Counted from the first letter of the stretch, positions 1-6,518 are shown. The stretch: 12,670 nucleotides of DNA from an uncultured Acidobacteriota bacterium (GCA_946887105.1 CAMPKJ010000141.1:1-12670), one strand, 5' to 3'. Numbers and translations: made by a program. The notes: a model not told the origin generated them from the letters alone.

Positions 1-40
1 CCGAGGAACCCGAGGCACTCCGAGGCACTCCGAGGAACTC
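1..40. repeat. Four-copy 10-base tandem repeat
   Basis: The first 40 bases are four imperfect copies of a decamer, CCGAGGAACC / CCGAGGCACTC-like units with period 10; copies two and three are the same. The array touches the window edge, so its true length is unknown. No reading frame through it reaches a recognisable protein end. It could be the tail of a degenerate repeat in an upstream gene or a spacer repeat. Confidence 0.6.
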
Positions 41-57
41 GTCAGCCGGTTGGCACC

Positions 58-84
58 TCACTGGCAATCGGACCCGGCCAGTGA
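58..84. repeat. Short inverted repeat upstream of the VanZ-like gene
   Basis: TCACTGGC (58-65) and GCCAGTGA (77-84) are perfect 8-base inverted complements around an 11-base loop. It could terminate an upstream transcript or serve as an operator for the following gene. There is no T-run after the stem, so a classical intrinsic terminator is not supported. What it does is unknown. Confidence 0.4.
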
Positions 85-96
85 TGTCTCATCGGA

Positions 97-102
97 TAGA
101 GT
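97..102 (+). promoter_or_regulatory. Candidate leaderless -10 box of the VanZ-like gene
   Basis: TAGAGT matches the TANNNT form of a bacterial -10 box and ends exactly 6 bases before the ATG at 109. At that spacing transcription would begin at or next to the start codon, as in leaderless mRNAs. No Shine-Dalgarno sequence is visible before this ATG, which fits. No convincing -35 box is seen. The motif is short and could be chance. Confidence 0.35.
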
Positions 103-108
103 ACGGCC

Positions 109-588
109 ATGGGAAGGCGGCAGGTCCACATCATCAGGGTGCGGCCGCCGGTCACGTTCGCGCTGCTGGCGCTGGCCACCGCGGCGATGATCGCGCTGAT
201 CTACTTCCTCTCCGGAAAGGCGTATGCGGCGGAGACGCATCCGATGCGCGAACTGCTGGCGCGGCTGTTCGGCTCGGGCCGCGCGCCGGTATCGCGCGAC
301 GCGCTGCTGGCGTTCCTGATGCCGGTCATCGCCAACGTCATGCTCTTCGTGCCGTGGGGCTTTCTGGCCTTTCTCTCCCTCGACGGCAGGGTGGAATCGC
401 GCCGTGCCGCGTATGTGCTGACGGTCATCGGCGCGGTGGTCTTCTCCGCGTCCATGATCCTGTGGCAACAGACGCTGCCGACGCGCGTGACGTCGCTGCC
501 GGACATGTTCGCGAACGGCATGGGCGCTCTGGCCGGTGCCGCGCTCGGACACGCGCGCAAGGGCGTGCACGTGCACTTCGAGATCTGA
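109..588 (+). CDS. VanZ-like family membrane protein
   Basis: A 159-residue integral membrane protein with four hydrophobic segments at about residues 15-35, 67-90, 101-120 and 133-147. The VanZ-like signature is visible: an Asn followed by LFVPWGFLAF (76-88), then Q-x-LPTR-x-TSLPDMFANGMGALAG (121-143), matching the family's usual 'PxRxxSxxDxxxNxxGxxxG' block. VanZ was named for low-level teicoplanin resistance, but most family members are chromosomal proteins of unknown biochemical role, so resistance should not be inferred. The start at 109 is chosen because it gives a short basic N-terminus before the first membrane segment and a TANNNT box lies 6 bases upstream. The next gene begins 19 bases after the stop, suggesting co-transcription with the receiver gene. 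Confidence 0.85.
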   Translation: MGRRQVHIIRVRPPVTFALLALATAAMIALIYFLSGKAYAAETHPMRELLARLFGSGRAPVSRDALLAFLMPVIANVMLFVPWGFLAFLSLDGRVESRRAAYVLTVIGAVVFSASMILWQQTLPTRVTSLPDMFANGMGALAGAALGHARKGVHVHFEI

Positions 589-595
589 GCACGCC

Positions 596-602
596 GGGGA
601 GG
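596..602 (+). promoter_or_regulatory. Ribosome binding site for the receiver gene (decides a GTG start)
   Basis: GGGGAGG lies 5 bases before the GTG at 608. It supports GTG 608 rather than the in-frame ATG at 536, which lies inside the VanZ-like gene and would add 24 low-complexity Arg/Cys/Thr-rich residues before the receiver domain. Confidence 0.65.
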
Positions 603-607
603 CCGCG

Positions 608-967
608 GTGATTCTCGTCGTGGAGGACGATCCGCAGGTCGCGAGACTGATCTCGCTGGTCCTGCAGCGCAGCGGCTTCGAATCGCAGATCGTGGCGGAT
701 GGCGACAGCGCGCTCGATCGCGCACGCGCCGCGAAGCCGGCCATGATCTTTGCCGACCTCACCATCAAGGGGATGGGCGGCGAGCAGCTTTGCAGCGCGC
801 TCAAGTCCAATCCGGACACGAAGAACATCCCGTACGTGGTCGTCTCGGGCGACCGCGACATCGCCGAAAAGGCGCGCGTCTGCGGCGCCGACGACTACAT
901 GGGCAAACCTTTTGAATTCGAGGATCTGATTCGTCTCGTCAAAAAATATGCAAGAGCTCAAAGCTGA
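608..967 (+). CDS. Single-domain response regulator (CheY-like receiver)
   Basis: A 119-residue stand-alone receiver domain. With GTG 608 as start, the acidic pair is E6-D7-D8 (VVEDD), the phospho-acceptor is D50 (FADLTIKGMGG), the switch Ser is S80 (VVVSGD) and the conserved Lys is K100 (DYMGKPF), so all catalytic positions are present. There is no output domain; such proteins act by protein contact in phosphorelays, chemotaxis-type switches or as adaptors. No histidine kinase is encoded in this window, so the phosphodonor is unknown. The end of the gene overlaps the next coding region by 20 bases, which strongly suggests translational coupling and a shared function with the tail-anchored protein. 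Confidence 0.95.
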   Translation: MILVVEDDPQVARLISLVLQRSGFESQIVADGDSALDRARAAKPAMIFADLTIKGMGGEQLCSALKSNPDTKNIPYVVVSGDRDIAEKARVCGADDYMGKPFEFEDLIRLVKKYARAQS

Positions 968-1565
968 GAAGCCGATCGAATCGCCAGCGGACAGCGATCC
1001 CGTGCTCCGTCTCATGTCGCGACTCGGCGAAGAGGGCTTCGTCACCGAACAGGGTCCGGAGTGGTGGGACGAATACGGCGAGATCATTTACCGCCGCGAG
1101 GAAAAGCTGCCCATCACCTCCGGCGAGACGGTGTTCATCTTCACGCGCATCCCCGAGCTCAACGAGCGCATCCTGCGCCAGACCTCCGACTCCGTCGTGC
1201 AGACCTATCGGGCGCAGACCGTCAAGCAGAAGGCACTGGCGGTGTTGCAGTCCACGACCGTCTACCACTGCCTGGTCTGCACCAGCGATCAACCGCACAA
1301 CGAGCCGCTCAGCGAGTACATCACCCGCATCGGCGGCGCGACGTTCATCCCGGTGGTGATCGTCCCCGGCATCAACGAAGTGCTCTATCCGAATCTCGAG
1401 GAAAAAGTGGGCGTGCTGCGCCCCCGCGTCGAGTATCTGCAGTACCTCCTCGGCGAACGGCGGGAGACGGTGGACATGCACAAGCCGACCGTGCAGGCGC
1501 TGTGGGTTTCGGTGGCGGTCGTGGCGCTGTTGCTGGTGGCGGTGATTTTTTCGTTCTTCACGTAG
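948..1565 (+). CDS. Unrecognised protein with C-terminal membrane anchor
   Basis: A 205-residue protein I cannot assign to a family. Residues 1-183 are soluble and mixed charged/hydrophobic, with a Trp-Trp-Asp-Glu-Tyr cluster at 39-43, two Cys at 108 and 111 (HCLVC), and a segment ATFIPVVIVPGINEVLYP (131-148) that looks like a buried beta-strand and loop. Residues 184-204 form one hydrophobic helix ending right at the C-terminus, with no signal peptide, which is a tail-anchored topology with the bulk in the cytoplasm. The ATG at 948 lies inside the receiver gene, 20 bases before its stop, so the two are probably translationally coupled. The AAA+ gene starts 33 bases downstream. Inference: a membrane-tethered partner or adaptor for the receiver and/or the ATPase. 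Confidence 0.82.
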   Translation: MQELKAEKPIESPADSDPVLRLMSRLGEEGFVTEQGPEWWDEYGEIIYRREEKLPITSGETVFIFTRIPELNERILRQTSDSVVQTYRAQTVKQKALAVLQSTTVYHCLVCTSDQPHNEPLSEYITRIGGATFIPVVIVPGINEVLYPNLEEKVGVLRPRVEYLQYLLGERRETVDMHKPTVQALWVSVAVVALLLVAVIFSFFT

Positions 1566-1581
1566 CCCGCGCCGCCGCGGC

Positions 1582-1587
1582 TACAAT
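1582..1587 (+). promoter_or_regulatory. Candidate -10 box before the AAA+ gene
   Basis: TACAAT matches the -10 consensus at five of six bases and lies 11 bases before the ATG at 1599. A start site about 7 bases downstream would leave a leader of only a few bases, and no Shine-Dalgarno sequence is visible. No good -35 box is seen. It would allow separate expression of the ATPase from the receiver/tail-anchor pair. Confidence 0.35.
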
Positions 1588-1598
1588 GCCGCCCCTGA

Positions 1599-2675
1599 AT
1601 GGCCGACACGTTCCCTCTCCGTCCGCGCGACATCTTCGAGGAATTGCGCAAGTCCGTAGTCGGGCAGGACGACGCCATCCGTGAGATTTCCGTAGCGCTG
1701 GTCAAGCACCTGGTCGGACAGCCCGCGCCGAACATCCTGCTGATCGGCAACTCCGGGTCGGGCAAGACCACGCTCATGCGTGCGGTCGAGCACTTCCTCG
1801 TCGACACGCCCGACCTGGGCGGCTACGCGAATGTCGTACGCCTCAACGCGAACGTGCTGGCCGAGGAGCGGCAGGGGTATGGCCGGGTCGTCCTGGGACG
1901 GCTGTACGAGAACGCGCGCAGGATCCTCGGGCCGGGCGCCACGCCGCACGAGATCATCCAATCCGTCCAGCGCGGCATCGTGTTCATCGACGAAGTGGAC
2001 AAGGTGCGCGCGAACGTCAGCGGGCAAACCAACGTGCGCGGCATCGTCGCGCAGGAAGCGCTGCTGACGCTGATGGAAAACGAGAACGTCGATTTCGAGG
2101 CGGACGGGATGACGTTCGTCGTCAACTCCGCACAGACGCTCTTCGTCGCCGGCGGCGCGTTCGAGGAGCTCTACGAAAGCGTGCTGCGCCGCGCCACCAT
2201 CGGGCAGGACGTCGTTCCGATGAAGCCGGTCGTGGTCGTGTCGTCCTCGGGCGAGGTGCGCGAGGAGCTGCCGTTCTATCTCGGCGATTACCTGAAATAC
2301 GACGATCTGTTCCGCTATGGGATGACGCCGCAGTTCGTGTCGCGTTTCGAGTCCATCGTGGTGTTGAACGACCTCGGCGAGACGGACCTGGCGCGCATCT
2401 TCGTGGAGCCGGAAGCCTCCATCTTCCGCACCTCCCGCGAGTATTTCCGCCGCTTCGGCATCGATCTGCAGATCACGCGCGGGGCGCTGGTGGCGATCGC
2501 GTGGGACGCCGCGCGGCAGAAGCGCCTCGGCGCACGCGCGCTGCGCGAAACCTACCGCCGCATCATCCGCGCGCTGGAGTTCGAGCCGCGCGAGAGCGGC
2601 ACGCTGACCATCGACGAGGAGATGGTGCGGCGCGCGATCGCGGCGCGCGAGCAGGGGAGCGCGGGAAAGCGATGA
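1599..2675 (+). CDS. ClpX-like AAA+ ATPase lacking the zinc-binding domain
   Basis: A 358-residue single-AAA+ protein. Walker A is GNSGSGKTT (50-58), Walker B GIVFIDEVDK (126-135), a ClpX-like FVAGGAFEEL lies at 182-191, a box VII-type Arg in TPQFVSR at 243-249, and sensor 2 is GARALRE (311-317). The aromatic residue expected in pore loop 1 is probably Y94 in QGYGR (92-96), where ClpX has GYVG. It differs from true ClpX: the N-terminal Cys4 zinc domain is absent (about 420 residues is usual for ClpX), and the region after GGAF shows IGQD instead of the IGF-type ClpP-docking loop. Inference: an ATP-driven unfoldase or remodeller that may work without ClpP. It follows the tail-anchored gene by 33 bases and is followed at once by the octamer repeat. 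HslU is a less likely assignment because its I-domain is missing. Confidence 0.92.
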   Translation: MADTFPLRPRDIFEELRKSVVGQDDAIREISVALVKHLVGQPAPNILLIGNSGSGKTTLMRAVEHFLVDTPDLGGYANVVRLNANVLAEERQGYGRVVLGRLYENARRILGPGATPHEIIQSVQRGIVFIDEVDKVRANVSGQTNVRGIVAQEALLTLMENENVDFEADGMTFVVNSAQTLFVAGGAFEELYESVLRRATIGQDVVPMKPVVVVSSSGEVREELPFYLGDYLKYDDLFRYGMTPQFVSRFESIVVLNDLGETDLARIFVEPEASIFRTSREYFRRFGIDLQITRGALVAIAWDAARQKRLGARALRETYRRIIRALEFEPRESGTLTIDEEMVRRAIAAREQGSAGKR

Positions 2676-2751
2676 AGTCGCAAAGTCGCAAAGTCTCAAA
2701 GTCGCAAAGAGGATGGCGACGCGACCTTTGAGACTTTGCGACTTTGAGACT
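2676..2751. repeat. Octamer-repeat palindrome between the AAA+ gene and ftsY
   Basis: Starting at the base after the AAA+ stop codon there are four direct octamers (AGTCGCAA, AGTCGCAA, AGTCTCAA, AGTCGCAA; 2676-2707), a spacer, then three inverted octamers (TTGAGACT, TTGCGACT, TTGAGACT; 2728-2751). Bases 2676-2701 pair with 2726-2751 as a 26-base stem with one mismatch and a 24-base loop. A second register, shifted by one unit, pairs 2692-2709 with 2734-2751 perfectly over 18 bases. AT content and sequence style differ from the GC-rich neighbours. It is probably a dispersed intergenic repeat; a transcript hairpin affecting ftsY is possible. There is no T-run, so it is not a typical terminator. 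Confidence 0.85.
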
Positions 2752-2761
2752 CGACACAACT

Positions 2762-3691
2762 ATGGGCGAACCAAAGAAATCCCTCTTCGACAAGCTGAAA
2801 CGCGGCTTGTTCATGACCCACACCGAGATCATCGAGAAGGTGAAGGAGTCGCTGATTCCCGACCTGCCGATCGATCAATCCGCGATCGACGGACTGGAGG
2901 AAGGTCTCCTCGGCGCGGACGTCGGCGCGGAGCTGACCACCGCCATCGTCGATCGTCTGCAGCGCCGCGTGCGCGAGGAGAAGATCACCAGGATGGATCG
3001 CCTCACCGAGGTGATTCGGGAGGAGATCCGGGCCCTCATTCCGCGGCGGCAGGCGCAGACCATCGACCTCTCGCGTGCCAAACCGTTCGTCGTGCTCGTG
3101 GTGGGCGTGAACGGCACCGGCAAGACCACCACCATCGCCAAGCTCTCGCAGCGCTGGAAGAACGAAGGTAAGAGCGTGGTCCTCGGCGCGGCGGACACCT
3201 TCCGCGCGGCCGCGATCGAGCAGCTCGGCATGTGGGCCGATCGCATCGGCGTTCCGATCGTGAAGCACAAAGCGGGCTCCGATCCCGCGGCGGTCGCGCA
3301 CGACGCGGTTTCCGCGGCCAGGGCGCGCGGCGCCGACGTGGTCATCATCGACACGGCCGGCCGCCTGCACAACAAATCGCACCTCATGCAGGAGCTGTCG
3401 AAGATCCATCGCGTGATCGACAAAGAACTGCCCGGCGCACCGCACGAAACGCTGCTGGTCATCGACGGCACCACCGGCCAGAACGGCGTCAGCCAGGCCG
3501 CGGCGTTTCTCGAGGCGGCCAAGGTCACGGGCATGGTGGTCACCAAACTGGACGGCACCGCCAAAGGCGGCGTGATCCTCTCGATCATGCGCCAGTTCGA
3601 CATCCCGGTGAAATTCATCGGCGTCGGCGAGGCGGCGGACGATCTGATTCCGTTTGATCCGCAGGCCTATGTCGATACACTTTTCGAATGA
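2762..3691 (+). CDS. ftsY: Signal recognition particle receptor FtsY
   Basis: A 309-residue SRP GTPase that receives ribosome-nascent chain-SRP complexes at the cytoplasmic membrane and hands them to the translocon. The N domain begins near SLFDKLKRGL (7-16). The G domain has G1 GVNGTGKTTT (115-124), the SRP-type DTFRAAAIEQL (145-155), G3 DTAGR (197-201), G4 TKLD (261-264) and the closing GVGEAADDLIPFDP (287-300). The long acidic A domain of E. coli FtsY is missing, as in many bacteria. ATG 2762 is chosen; an in-frame TTG at 2744 falls inside the octamer repeat and adds only six residues. No Shine-Dalgarno sequence precedes the ATG, because the repeat ends 10 bases upstream. The stop overlaps the next ATG by 4 bases. 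Confidence 0.97.
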   Translation: MGEPKKSLFDKLKRGLFMTHTEIIEKVKESLIPDLPIDQSAIDGLEEGLLGADVGAELTTAIVDRLQRRVREEKITRMDRLTEVIREEIRALIPRRQAQTIDLSRAKPFVVLVVGVNGTGKTTTIAKLSQRWKNEGKSVVLGAADTFRAAAIEQLGMWADRIGVPIVKHKAGSDPAAVAHDAVSAARARGADVVIIDTAGRLHNKSHLMQELSKIHRVIDKELPGAPHETLLVIDGTTGQNGVSQAAAFLEAAKVTGMVVTKLDGTAKGGVILSIMRQFDIPVKFIGVGEAADDLIPFDPQAYVDTLFE

Positions 3692-4329
3692 TGCGCATCG
3701 CCGCCCTCGTGCTTCTGGCCCTCGTGCTTCTGCTTGCGGCGCCGCTGCACGCGGCAGAATTCGAGCTCGGCATCCGCCATCTGTCGATGCGGCCGATGGG
3801 CGACGGCGCGTTCGAGTTCGGCGAGCTCGAGATCGTTTCGAGCCGTGGCTTCGCCGCGACCGCGGAGGTCTTCTGGACGCCGCGCATTTCGACGCAGCTG
3901 GCCGGGACGTTCGTGAATCCGGCCGCGATTCTCCGGCCGGCCAACATCATCACGGTCCTGCCGGTCGAGGACGTCGATCTCGGCACATTCGGCATCGACA
4001 CGTACTCGCTGACCGCGCGCTTTCACTTCGCGCATGATGCACGCTTCTCGCCGTTCGTCGGTGCGGGTCCGGCGCTGGTGATCTTCGGCGATCTCGAAGA
4101 TCGCTTCGGCGACGAGATCGAGATGACGTTCGATCGCGAGATTGCGGTGCTGGTCGAGGGCGGACTGCGCTATCGCATCTTCACGAATGTTTACCTCGAT
4201 GCGGCAGTGTCGTACATGCCGCTCGAGGCAACGCCGAATCACGTGCGCAACGACACGCCCGTCGCGTTGCCCGAGATGGTGAAGGTCGATCCGTTCACGA
4301 TCAGCGCCGGCGCGGCGTGGCGTTTCTGA
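3688..4329 (+). CDS. OmpW-like outer-membrane beta-barrel protein
   Basis: A 213-residue protein with a signal peptide (basic MMR start, hydrophobic core 5-20, likely cleavage after LHAA near residue 23). The mature part alternates polar and hydrophobic residues, as in beta-barrels. OmpW-like landmarks are FSPFVGAGPALVIFGD (about residue 115 on), a late extracellular-type loop, and the end VDPFTISAGAAWRF with a terminal Phe, the usual signal for outer-membrane insertion. OmpW proteins form small eight-stranded barrels; their cargo is not settled, and none can be assigned here. The start overlaps ftsY by 4 bases (ATGA), so translation is probably coupled; a second ATG directly follows the first. 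Family assignment is moderate; 'small outer-membrane barrel' is firmer. Confidence 0.8.
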   Translation: MMRIAALVLLALVLLLAAPLHAAEFELGIRHLSMRPMGDGAFEFGELEIVSSRGFAATAEVFWTPRISTQLAGTFVNPAAILRPANIITVLPVEDVDLGTFGIDTYSLTARFHFAHDARFSPFVGAGPALVIFGDLEDRFGDEIEMTFDREIAVLVEGGLRYRIFTNVYLDAAVSYMPLEATPNHVRNDTPVALPEMVKVDPFTISAGAAWRF

Positions 4330-4345
4330 GCCTTCGAGTAGTTGA

Positions 4346-4468
4346 AGAACCCCTCATCCGGCTGCGGCACCTTCTCCCCTCTGCGGAGGGGAGAAGGCTA
4401 CTTCGCTCTCAGGTAGCCTTCTCCCGCCGCAGTGGGAGAAGGTGCCCGAAGGGCGGATGAGGGGTTCT
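4346..4468. repeat. Nested inverted-repeat intergenic element (about 123 bases)
   Basis: The ends are perfect 15-base inverted repeats (4346-4360 and 4454-4468, AGAACCCCTCATCCG and its complement). Inside are a 12-base perfect hairpin with a TGCG loop (4370-4381 with 4386-4397), a second hairpin (4417-4425 with 4434-4442), and an 11-base pairing between 4391-4401 and 4413-4423, so several folds compete. It sits between convergent genes and could end transcription from both sides. It carries no coding capacity. The layout resembles a miniature inverted-repeat or REP-type element; the CCTCATCCG...CCTTCTCCC style recurs between genes in several GC-rich bacteria from memory. No clear target-site duplication is seen. 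Confidence 0.8.
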
Positions 4469-4478
4469 CTCGCGGCTT

Positions 4479-5033
4479 CTAGCGCCGAACCTGTACGCCC
4501 AGCACGATCGTCGAGATGTTGAAGCCTGGGTTGCGCGGCGAGTAGCCGCCGTTCGACAGGTGCTGGAAACGATATCCGGCCAGGAGCGGAAAGCGGGAGC
4601 GCGGCATCAGCACCACGCCGGCGCCGAGCTGCGTCACGAAGTTGAACCGCGACGTCGAGGCCGGGATGGCCTTCTCCGCCCACATCGGTCCGGTCGCCGC
4701 TTCGCCGAAGAGGTGCAGGCGCGAGGAGTCGGTGTTCAGCCGGTAGCGCACCAGCGCCGACGCGGCGATGGCGCGCACGGTCTCGTTGCCGTCGCCGAAC
4801 TGGTCGCCGAACCAGCTCCGCGGCTGCCACAGGTTCATCGGCGTGACCACGAACGCCACTTCGGTGCGCGGCGAGAACACCTTTCCGAGCTCGACGTTCA
4901 ACTCCTGAATGTCGGCCTGCCCGTGCCGCGTCTTGTGACTCTGGCCGCCGCCGGCCGACACGACGATGTGGGAGATCTCGCCGAAGGCGAGAGAGGGGAA
5001 GAGAGCGAGGAAGAGAATTCCGATCGTCCGCAT
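4479..5033 (-). CDS. PagL-like acyloxyacyl hydrolase (lipid A 3-O-deacylase family)
   Basis: A 184-residue protein with a signal peptide (1-18, cleavage near AFG/E). PagL enzymes are outer-membrane barrels that remove the 3-O acyl chain from lipid A using a His-Ser pair. The family signature is seen as YRFQHLSNGGYSPRNPGFN (154-172), giving candidate catalytic H158 and S160 in H-x-S-N. FNFVTQLGAGVVLMP (131-144) matches the preceding conserved strand. At the spacing of the catalytic acid (E140, from memory, in the Pseudomonas enzyme) this protein has N172, so activity is uncertain. The C-terminus ends VQVRR, not in an aromatic residue. It starts 1 base after the phosphohexomutase stop, so the two are one operon, both fitting lipopolysaccharide or envelope work. 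Confidence 0.75.
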   Translation of the reverse strand: MRTIGILFLALFPSLAFGEISHIVVSAGGGQSHKTRHGQADIQELNVELGKVFSPRTEVAFVVTPMNLWQPRSWFGDQFGDGNETVRAIAASALVRYRLNTDSSRLHLFGEAATGPMWAEKAIPASTSRFNFVTQLGAGVVLMPRSRFPLLAGYRFQHLSNGGYSPRNPGFNISTIVLGVQVRR

Positions 5034-5034
5034 G

Positions 5035-6441
5035 TCACGCGGCCGGCGCGACGAACCTGCGCCCGGCCTCCACCAGATGTTTCAGGTCCTTCGGCGTGGC
5101 CGCCTCGGCGTACAGCCGCGCCACCGGCTCGGTTCCCGACAGACGGAACAGCAGCCAGGTCTGCTCGTCGAAGATCAACTTCACGCCGTCGATCGTGTTC
5201 ACGTCGCGCACGCGCAGGCCATCGAGCTCCGTCGGCGGATCGTCGAGCTTCGACGCCAGCGATTCCTTGAGCTGTGCGGTCACTTTCAGATCGAGACGCC
5301 GCGAGTGGAAGTTGCCGAACTCCTCGTGCATCTCTTCGATCAGCGCGCTCAGTTTCTTTCCGCGCCGCGACACCATCTCCGCGACCAGCAGGCAGGCCAG
5401 GATGCCGTCCTTCTCCGGGAGATGGCGGTAGATGGACATCCCTGCCGACTCCTCACCGCCGAACGCGATCTTGTCGGCGAGGATCAGCTCGCCGATGTAC
5501 TTGAATCCGACCGGAGTTTCGTAGAGCGGCACATCGAGTTTACGGGCGATGGCGTCGATCAGATGGGTGGTGGCCACCGTCCGTCCCAGTCCGCCCGGAA
5601 GCTTGCGGTCGCGCTTGAGATAGATCGACAGCAGGCCGAGGATCGTATTCGCGGGAACGAAGCGGTTGCGGTCGTCGATGATGCCGAAGCGGTCCGCGTC
5701 GCCATCGGTGGCGAGGCCGAGGTCGAAGTGCTCGGTGGTGACGACGTCGCGCAGATCGCCGAGATTCTTCTCGCTGCACTCCGGCGAGAAGCCGCCGAAG
5801 TACGGGTCGCGATAGTTGTGGATGATCTTGACCTCGATGCCCGACTCGAGCAGCAGGTAATCGAGGTAGTCGCGCGAGGTGCCGTAGAGCGCGTCGATGG
5901 CGATGCGCGGCGCGGCTTCACGGATGACGTCGACGTCGACCTTCTGCCGCAGCTCCTTCAGGTAGCGATCCTTCGGATCGATCTCCTCGATCAGCTCCGT
6001 CCGTTCGTACACGTCGAGGCGCTCGTTCTTCTGCTGCACGAGATGGATCTCGCGCTCGATCTGCCTGGTGATCTCCGGCAGTGCGGGCGCGCCGTTCGAG
6101 GTGGAGAACTTGAGGCCGTTGTATTCGGGCGGATTGTGGGACGCGGTGAAGTTGATCGCTCCCATGGCCTTGCGGCGGATGGTCTCGAACGATACGGCAG
6201 GCGTCGGCACATCGCGGGTGCAGAGAAAGGCCTGAATGCCGTTGAAGGCCAGGATCTTTGCAGCCTCGGAGGCGAACTTCTCCGAGAGGAAGCGCGTGTC
6301 GTACGCCACGACGACGCCCGACCCGTTCTGAGCGCTTTTCTTTAGGTAATTGGCGATTCCCTGACTGGCAATCCGGACGTTTTCGAATGTGAAGTCTTCG
6401 CCGATGATGCCACGCCACCCGGACGTACCGAACTTGATCAT
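5035..6441 (-). CDS. Phosphohexomutase (phosphoglucomutase/phosphomannomutase family)
   Basis: A 468-residue alpha-D-phosphohexomutase that moves phosphate between C1 and C6 of hexoses through a phosphoserine. The N-terminal FGTSGWRG (4-11) is typical. The active-site loop is TASHNPPEYNG with S101 as the phosphoserine, the metal loop is DGDADR (246-251), the sugar loop GGEESAG (328-334), and the phosphate loop RLSGTEP (433-439). All four catalytic regions are intact and length is normal. Whether it acts on glucose or mannose phosphates cannot be read from sequence; GlmM is less likely because the loop set and N-terminus match the general PGM/PMM type. Start 6441 (MIKFGTSG) is chosen over an in-frame ATG 18 codons upstream, since the homology begins there. 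It is the first gene of a two-gene unit. Confidence 0.95.
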   Translation of the reverse strand: MIKFGTSGWRGIIGEDFTFENVRIASQGIANYLKKSAQNGSGVVVAYDTRFLSEKFASEAAKILAFNGIQAFLCTRDVPTPAVSFETIRRKAMGAINFTASHNPPEYNGLKFSTSNGAPALPEITRQIEREIHLVQQKNERLDVYERTELIEEIDPKDRYLKELRQKVDVDVIREAAPRIAIDALYGTSRDYLDYLLLESGIEVKIIHNYRDPYFGGFSPECSEKNLGDLRDVVTTEHFDLGLATDGDADRFGIIDDRNRFVPANTILGLLSIYLKRDRKLPGGLGRTVATTHLIDAIARKLDVPLYETPVGFKYIGELILADKIAFGGEESAGMSIYRHLPEKDGILACLLVAEMVSRRGKKLSALIEEMHEEFGNFHSRRLDLKVTAQLKESLASKLDDPPTELDGLRVRDVNTIDGVKLIFDEQTWLLFRLSGTEPVARLYAEAATPKDLKHLVEAGRRFVAPAA

Positions 6442-6489
6442 GAACTCGGGAACGGTAGCACAACCCGTTCCGCCTCTCCGCGGCCGGCG

Positions 6490-6495
6490 TATCAT
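6490..6495 (+). promoter_or_regulatory. Candidate -10 box of the 272-residue protein gene
   Basis: TATCAT matches the -10 consensus at five of six bases, 32 bases before the ATG at 6528, in the 86-base divergent gap with the phosphohexomutase. The -35 position holds only a weak TTCCG-like sequence. This gene, unlike several others here, has a real leader with a strong ribosome binding site. Confidence 0.35.
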
Positions 6496-6509
6496 CCTTT
6501 CTTCCGGAA

Positions 6510-6518
6510 AAAGGAGGA
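6510..6518 (+). promoter_or_regulatory. Strong Shine-Dalgarno sequence
   Basis: AAAGGAGGA lies about 9 bases before the ATG at 6528. It is the best ribosome binding site in the window and suggests high translation of the 272-residue protein and, by coupling, of the 51-residue protein. Confidence 0.75.

Noticed and set aside
109..588. Glycopeptide resistance gene
   Set aside because: VanZ-like proteins are widespread; no vanA/H/X-type genes are present, so a resistance call would be unfounded.
536..607. Upstream ATG extension of the receiver gene
   Set aside because: It lies inside the VanZ-like gene, adds a low-complexity stretch before the receiver, and GTG 608 has a good ribosome binding site 5 bases upstream.
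2676..2751. CRISPR-like array from the repeated octamers
   Set aside because: Units are 8 bases with no spacers and appear in both orientations; no cas genes are nearby.
1581..2759. 392-codon open frame on the minus strand opposite the ATPase gene
   Set aside because: High-GC shadow frame: Arg/His/Asp-rich with no motif, while the plus strand has an intact AAA+ domain. Its start also lies in the octamer repeat.
4966..6345. 459-codon plus-strand open frame opposite the phosphohexomutase
   Set aside because: Shadow of a fully motif-supported gene; composition is typical of antisense reading, with no recognisable domain.
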